NCBI RefSeq assembly: GCF_044386045.1 | Contig: NZ_JBISCD010000039.1 | Location: forward strand, 310,001 to 374,000 | Reading direction: 5' to 3' | Length of the DNA stretch: 64,000 bases | DNA from: Thalassobellus sediminis | Lineage (GTDB): Bacteria > Bacteroidota > Bacteroidia > Flavobacteriales > Flavobacteriaceae | Notes under the pieces: generated by a model | The model's input: only the letters and a program-made list of their open reading frames with translations | Database searches by the model: none | Told to the model about the DNA's origin: nothing | Program-made: the position numbers and the translations under genes | Shown here: one piece after another, positions 62,577 through 64,000 of the stretch | Layout of the letters: each line of letters opens with the position of its first letter | How positions within the stretch are numbered: position 1 is the stretch's first letter

Positions 62577-64000
62577 TTATATTTCCTCAATTTCTCTTAT
62601 AAAATCTTTTCCAATTTTATAAGGTGCTAATCTATTTAATGTATTTATTTGTTCTTCTAATATTTTTTTATCTATTTTATTCTTAATCATTACATTATAC
62701 TCTAGTGGTGACTCAGCTTTATATTGTGCTGTTAGATCTTTGAAATAATCGTAAATTTTATTAAAATCATCTTTTGATTTTTCTGAAATCATCTCGATAA
62801 CTTTATTCAGGTTATTTGAGTTTTTCTCTTTTAAGTAGAAACTTAAATAACTTATTAAATAATATGGCATTGGCGTTTTTTGATCTTCACTATTTTTTTT
62901 ATCGATTTCAGCTTTTCTGTAAAGTAAATAAAGATATATTAGGTTATCAACTGTTAAGTACTCTGTTATTTTAGTTGAAAAAGTTTTGTAAAGTTCACTT
63001 GTTGGTTTTAAAACTTGACTTTTCTTCGTGTAAGCAAAATAACCATCTTTAATATATGCTAAAGCAACTTGTAATAGCTTATCAAGAGGTATTGCTATGT
63101 CAGTAATTCTAGTAAAGTTTGAATCTATATTTTTTATAGCTTTTGAAGCTTTAGCAACTAGTTTATTTTTCTCAACTGGTGTTAATTTTGAATATTTATG
63201 TTTATCACTTGGTTTTACCAATAATAAAAAACCTTTTTCTAAAAAGTGTTCTTGAATTCTTAAAAAATACTCTGTAGTCGATGCAAAAGCTTTCTCATTT
63301 ATAGAATTTTGAGAATTTGTAAATTTTACTACCTTTTTATAAAAGTCAGGTGTTTTGTTCGTTTGAATTAGAATTTTTGTCATAACGTAAACACCATTAA
63401 AAGTAGTTGTTATTTCATTTGGTGAATAAGAATCTAAAACTTCATAAATAGTATTCACAGTTTGACAACCATTTACAATTTGGGGTTGGTCAAGTTCTAA
63501 TTTGTTACTTGTTATTTTTTTTGAAGAATCACATATTATTGTAACTCCATTGTTATAATAAAAGAAATTTTTCCTTTCATTTTCATCTCTTAAAGTTTTA
63601 ATTATTCCAGTATTTATGGAACTTTTTCCTAAGTATTCTCTTATATTTTCTTCAAATAGAGGATAGTCATTTTTCTTTGATTCTTTATACATTTCATATA
63701 AAGTTGTAATTGGTGTCATAATATAATAAGCTTCTGACATTCCAGGTAGATTATAGTCTTCTGGTTTTATTTGTAGAAAAGTACCTCTGTTTTTTGTAGT
63801 AATAATATGTTTAAACTTAATATCTTTTTTAAATGAAGCACCAAAATATAAATCATAGATATCCGCTAAAGAAAAGTGTTTTGCTCTTATTTCACAAAGA
63901 ACTTGACGAGATCCTTTATTAAATTCGTTTATAACATTTATTATATCTTGGGTTATCTTATCATTTGTTATATAAAAATGTAACCAAACTTTATAACTAT
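62577..64000 (-). CDS. AIPR-family protein, C-terminal and central part (runs off right edge)
   Basis: The minus-strand frame is open from the right edge through to the stop at 62577, so the N-terminus is outside. A Met at 63740 is internal, since coding continues upstream of it (VWLHFYITNDKI, RAKHFSLADIYDLYFGA). The AIPR core shows ENIREYLGKSSINTGIIKTL, FFYYNNGVTIICD and QIVNGCQTVNTIYE, the family's best-known block. AIPR proteins are linked to abortive phage infection and also occur with restriction-type systems. Neighbouring defence genes, if any, lie beyond the window. Confidence 0.85.
   Translation of the reverse strand, partial: SYKVWLHFYITNDKITQDIINVINEFNKGSRQVLCEIRAKHFSLADIYDLYFGASFKKDIKFKHIITTKNRGTFLQIKPEDYNLPGMSEAYYIMTPITTLYEMYKESKKNDYPLFEENIREYLGKSSINTGIIKTLRDENERKNFFYYNNGVTIICDSSKKITSNKLELDQPQIVNGCQTVNTIYEVLDSYSPNEITTTFNGVYVMTKILIQTNKTPDFYKKVVKFTNSQNSINEKAFASTTEYFLRIQEHFLEKGFLLLVKPSDKHKYSKLTPVEKNKLVAKASKAIKNIDSNFTRITDIAIPLDKLLQVALAYIKDGYFAYTKKSQVLKPTSELYKTFSTKITEYLTVDNLIYLYLLYRKAEIDKKNSEDQKTPMPYYLISYLSFYLKEKNSNNLNKVIEMISEKSKDDFNKIYDYFKDLTAQYKAESPLEYNVMIKNKIDKKILEEQINTLNRLAPYKIGKDFIREIEEI

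Overview
The window is AT-rich, densely coded DNA from a marine-type member of the Bacteroidetes, most likely Flavobacteriaceae. The support is: type IX secretion C-terminal sorting domains, promoters of the TTTG / TAnnTTTG type, almost no Shine-Dalgarno sequences, a fused branched-chain 2-oxoacid dehydrogenase E1, flavobacterial DUF families (DUF1835, DUF3822, DUF4126) and typical flavobacterial dispersed repeats. No tRNA, rRNA operon, IS element or CRISPR array was seen. RNase P RNA (rnpB) is present near the right end on the minus strand.

Layout. 1-984: N-terminal part of an SF2 helicase running off the left edge. 1.1-5 kb: sulfatase lipoprotein, YghZ-type aldo/keto reductase and two secreted proteins. 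5.15-6.44 kb: a tandem array of four tiny basic-tailed ORFs separated by ATCA tetranucleotide repeats, followed by an orphan ExbD. 6.5-15.8 kb: housekeeping and metabolic genes (E1 dehydrogenase, 2OG oxygenase, SUI1 factor, DUF1835, nucleoside phosphorylase, binding protein, TlpA-like thioredoxin, NAD(P)HX repair enzyme) plus an orphan T9SS tail. 15.9-20.9 kb: thrABC preceded by a 35-codon Thr/Ile-rich leader ORF, a strong candidate for a transcription attenuator. 20.9-22.4 kb: phospholipase-D-like lipoprotein.

22.4-46.7 kb: a roughly 24-kb pectin/polygalacturonate degradation locus. It holds one PL10 and four PL1 lyases, a CE8 pectin methylesterase, a GH105 unsaturated-uronyl hydrolase, a GH140-type DUF4038 protein, an SGNH esterase, four Sde182 nucleoside-hydrolase-like secreted proteins (one with a LamG domain), a Tat-exported Gfo/Idh/MocA oxidoreductase, an aldo/keto reductase, and its own two-component system with a PepSY-like repeat protein. 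It has no SusC/SusD pair inside the window. Two of its transcription units share a nearly identical 38-bp upstream element. The likely flow is: CE8 demethylates pectin, PL1/PL10 cut the galacturonan backbone, GH105 removes unsaturated ends, and SGNH/GH140 handle decorations.

46.8-52.6 kb: housekeeping genes (gcvT, glsA, RmlD-like, pterin dehydratase, yebC, an oxidoreductase, NYN protein). 52.8-56 kb: a minus-strand acyltransferase - kdnB-like - HAD - kdsB cluster for Kdo metabolism. 56-61.7 kb: DUF4126, RecD-like helicase, a conserved membrane protein, DUF3822, rsmD and two small exported proteins. 61.8-64 kb: rnpB, a composite dispersed repeat, and an AIPR-family (phage-defence-associated) gene that runs off the right edge.

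The less ordinary items are the micro-ORF array, the threonine leader ORF, the shared 38-bp element, the SusCD-less pectin locus and the kdnB without kdnA.
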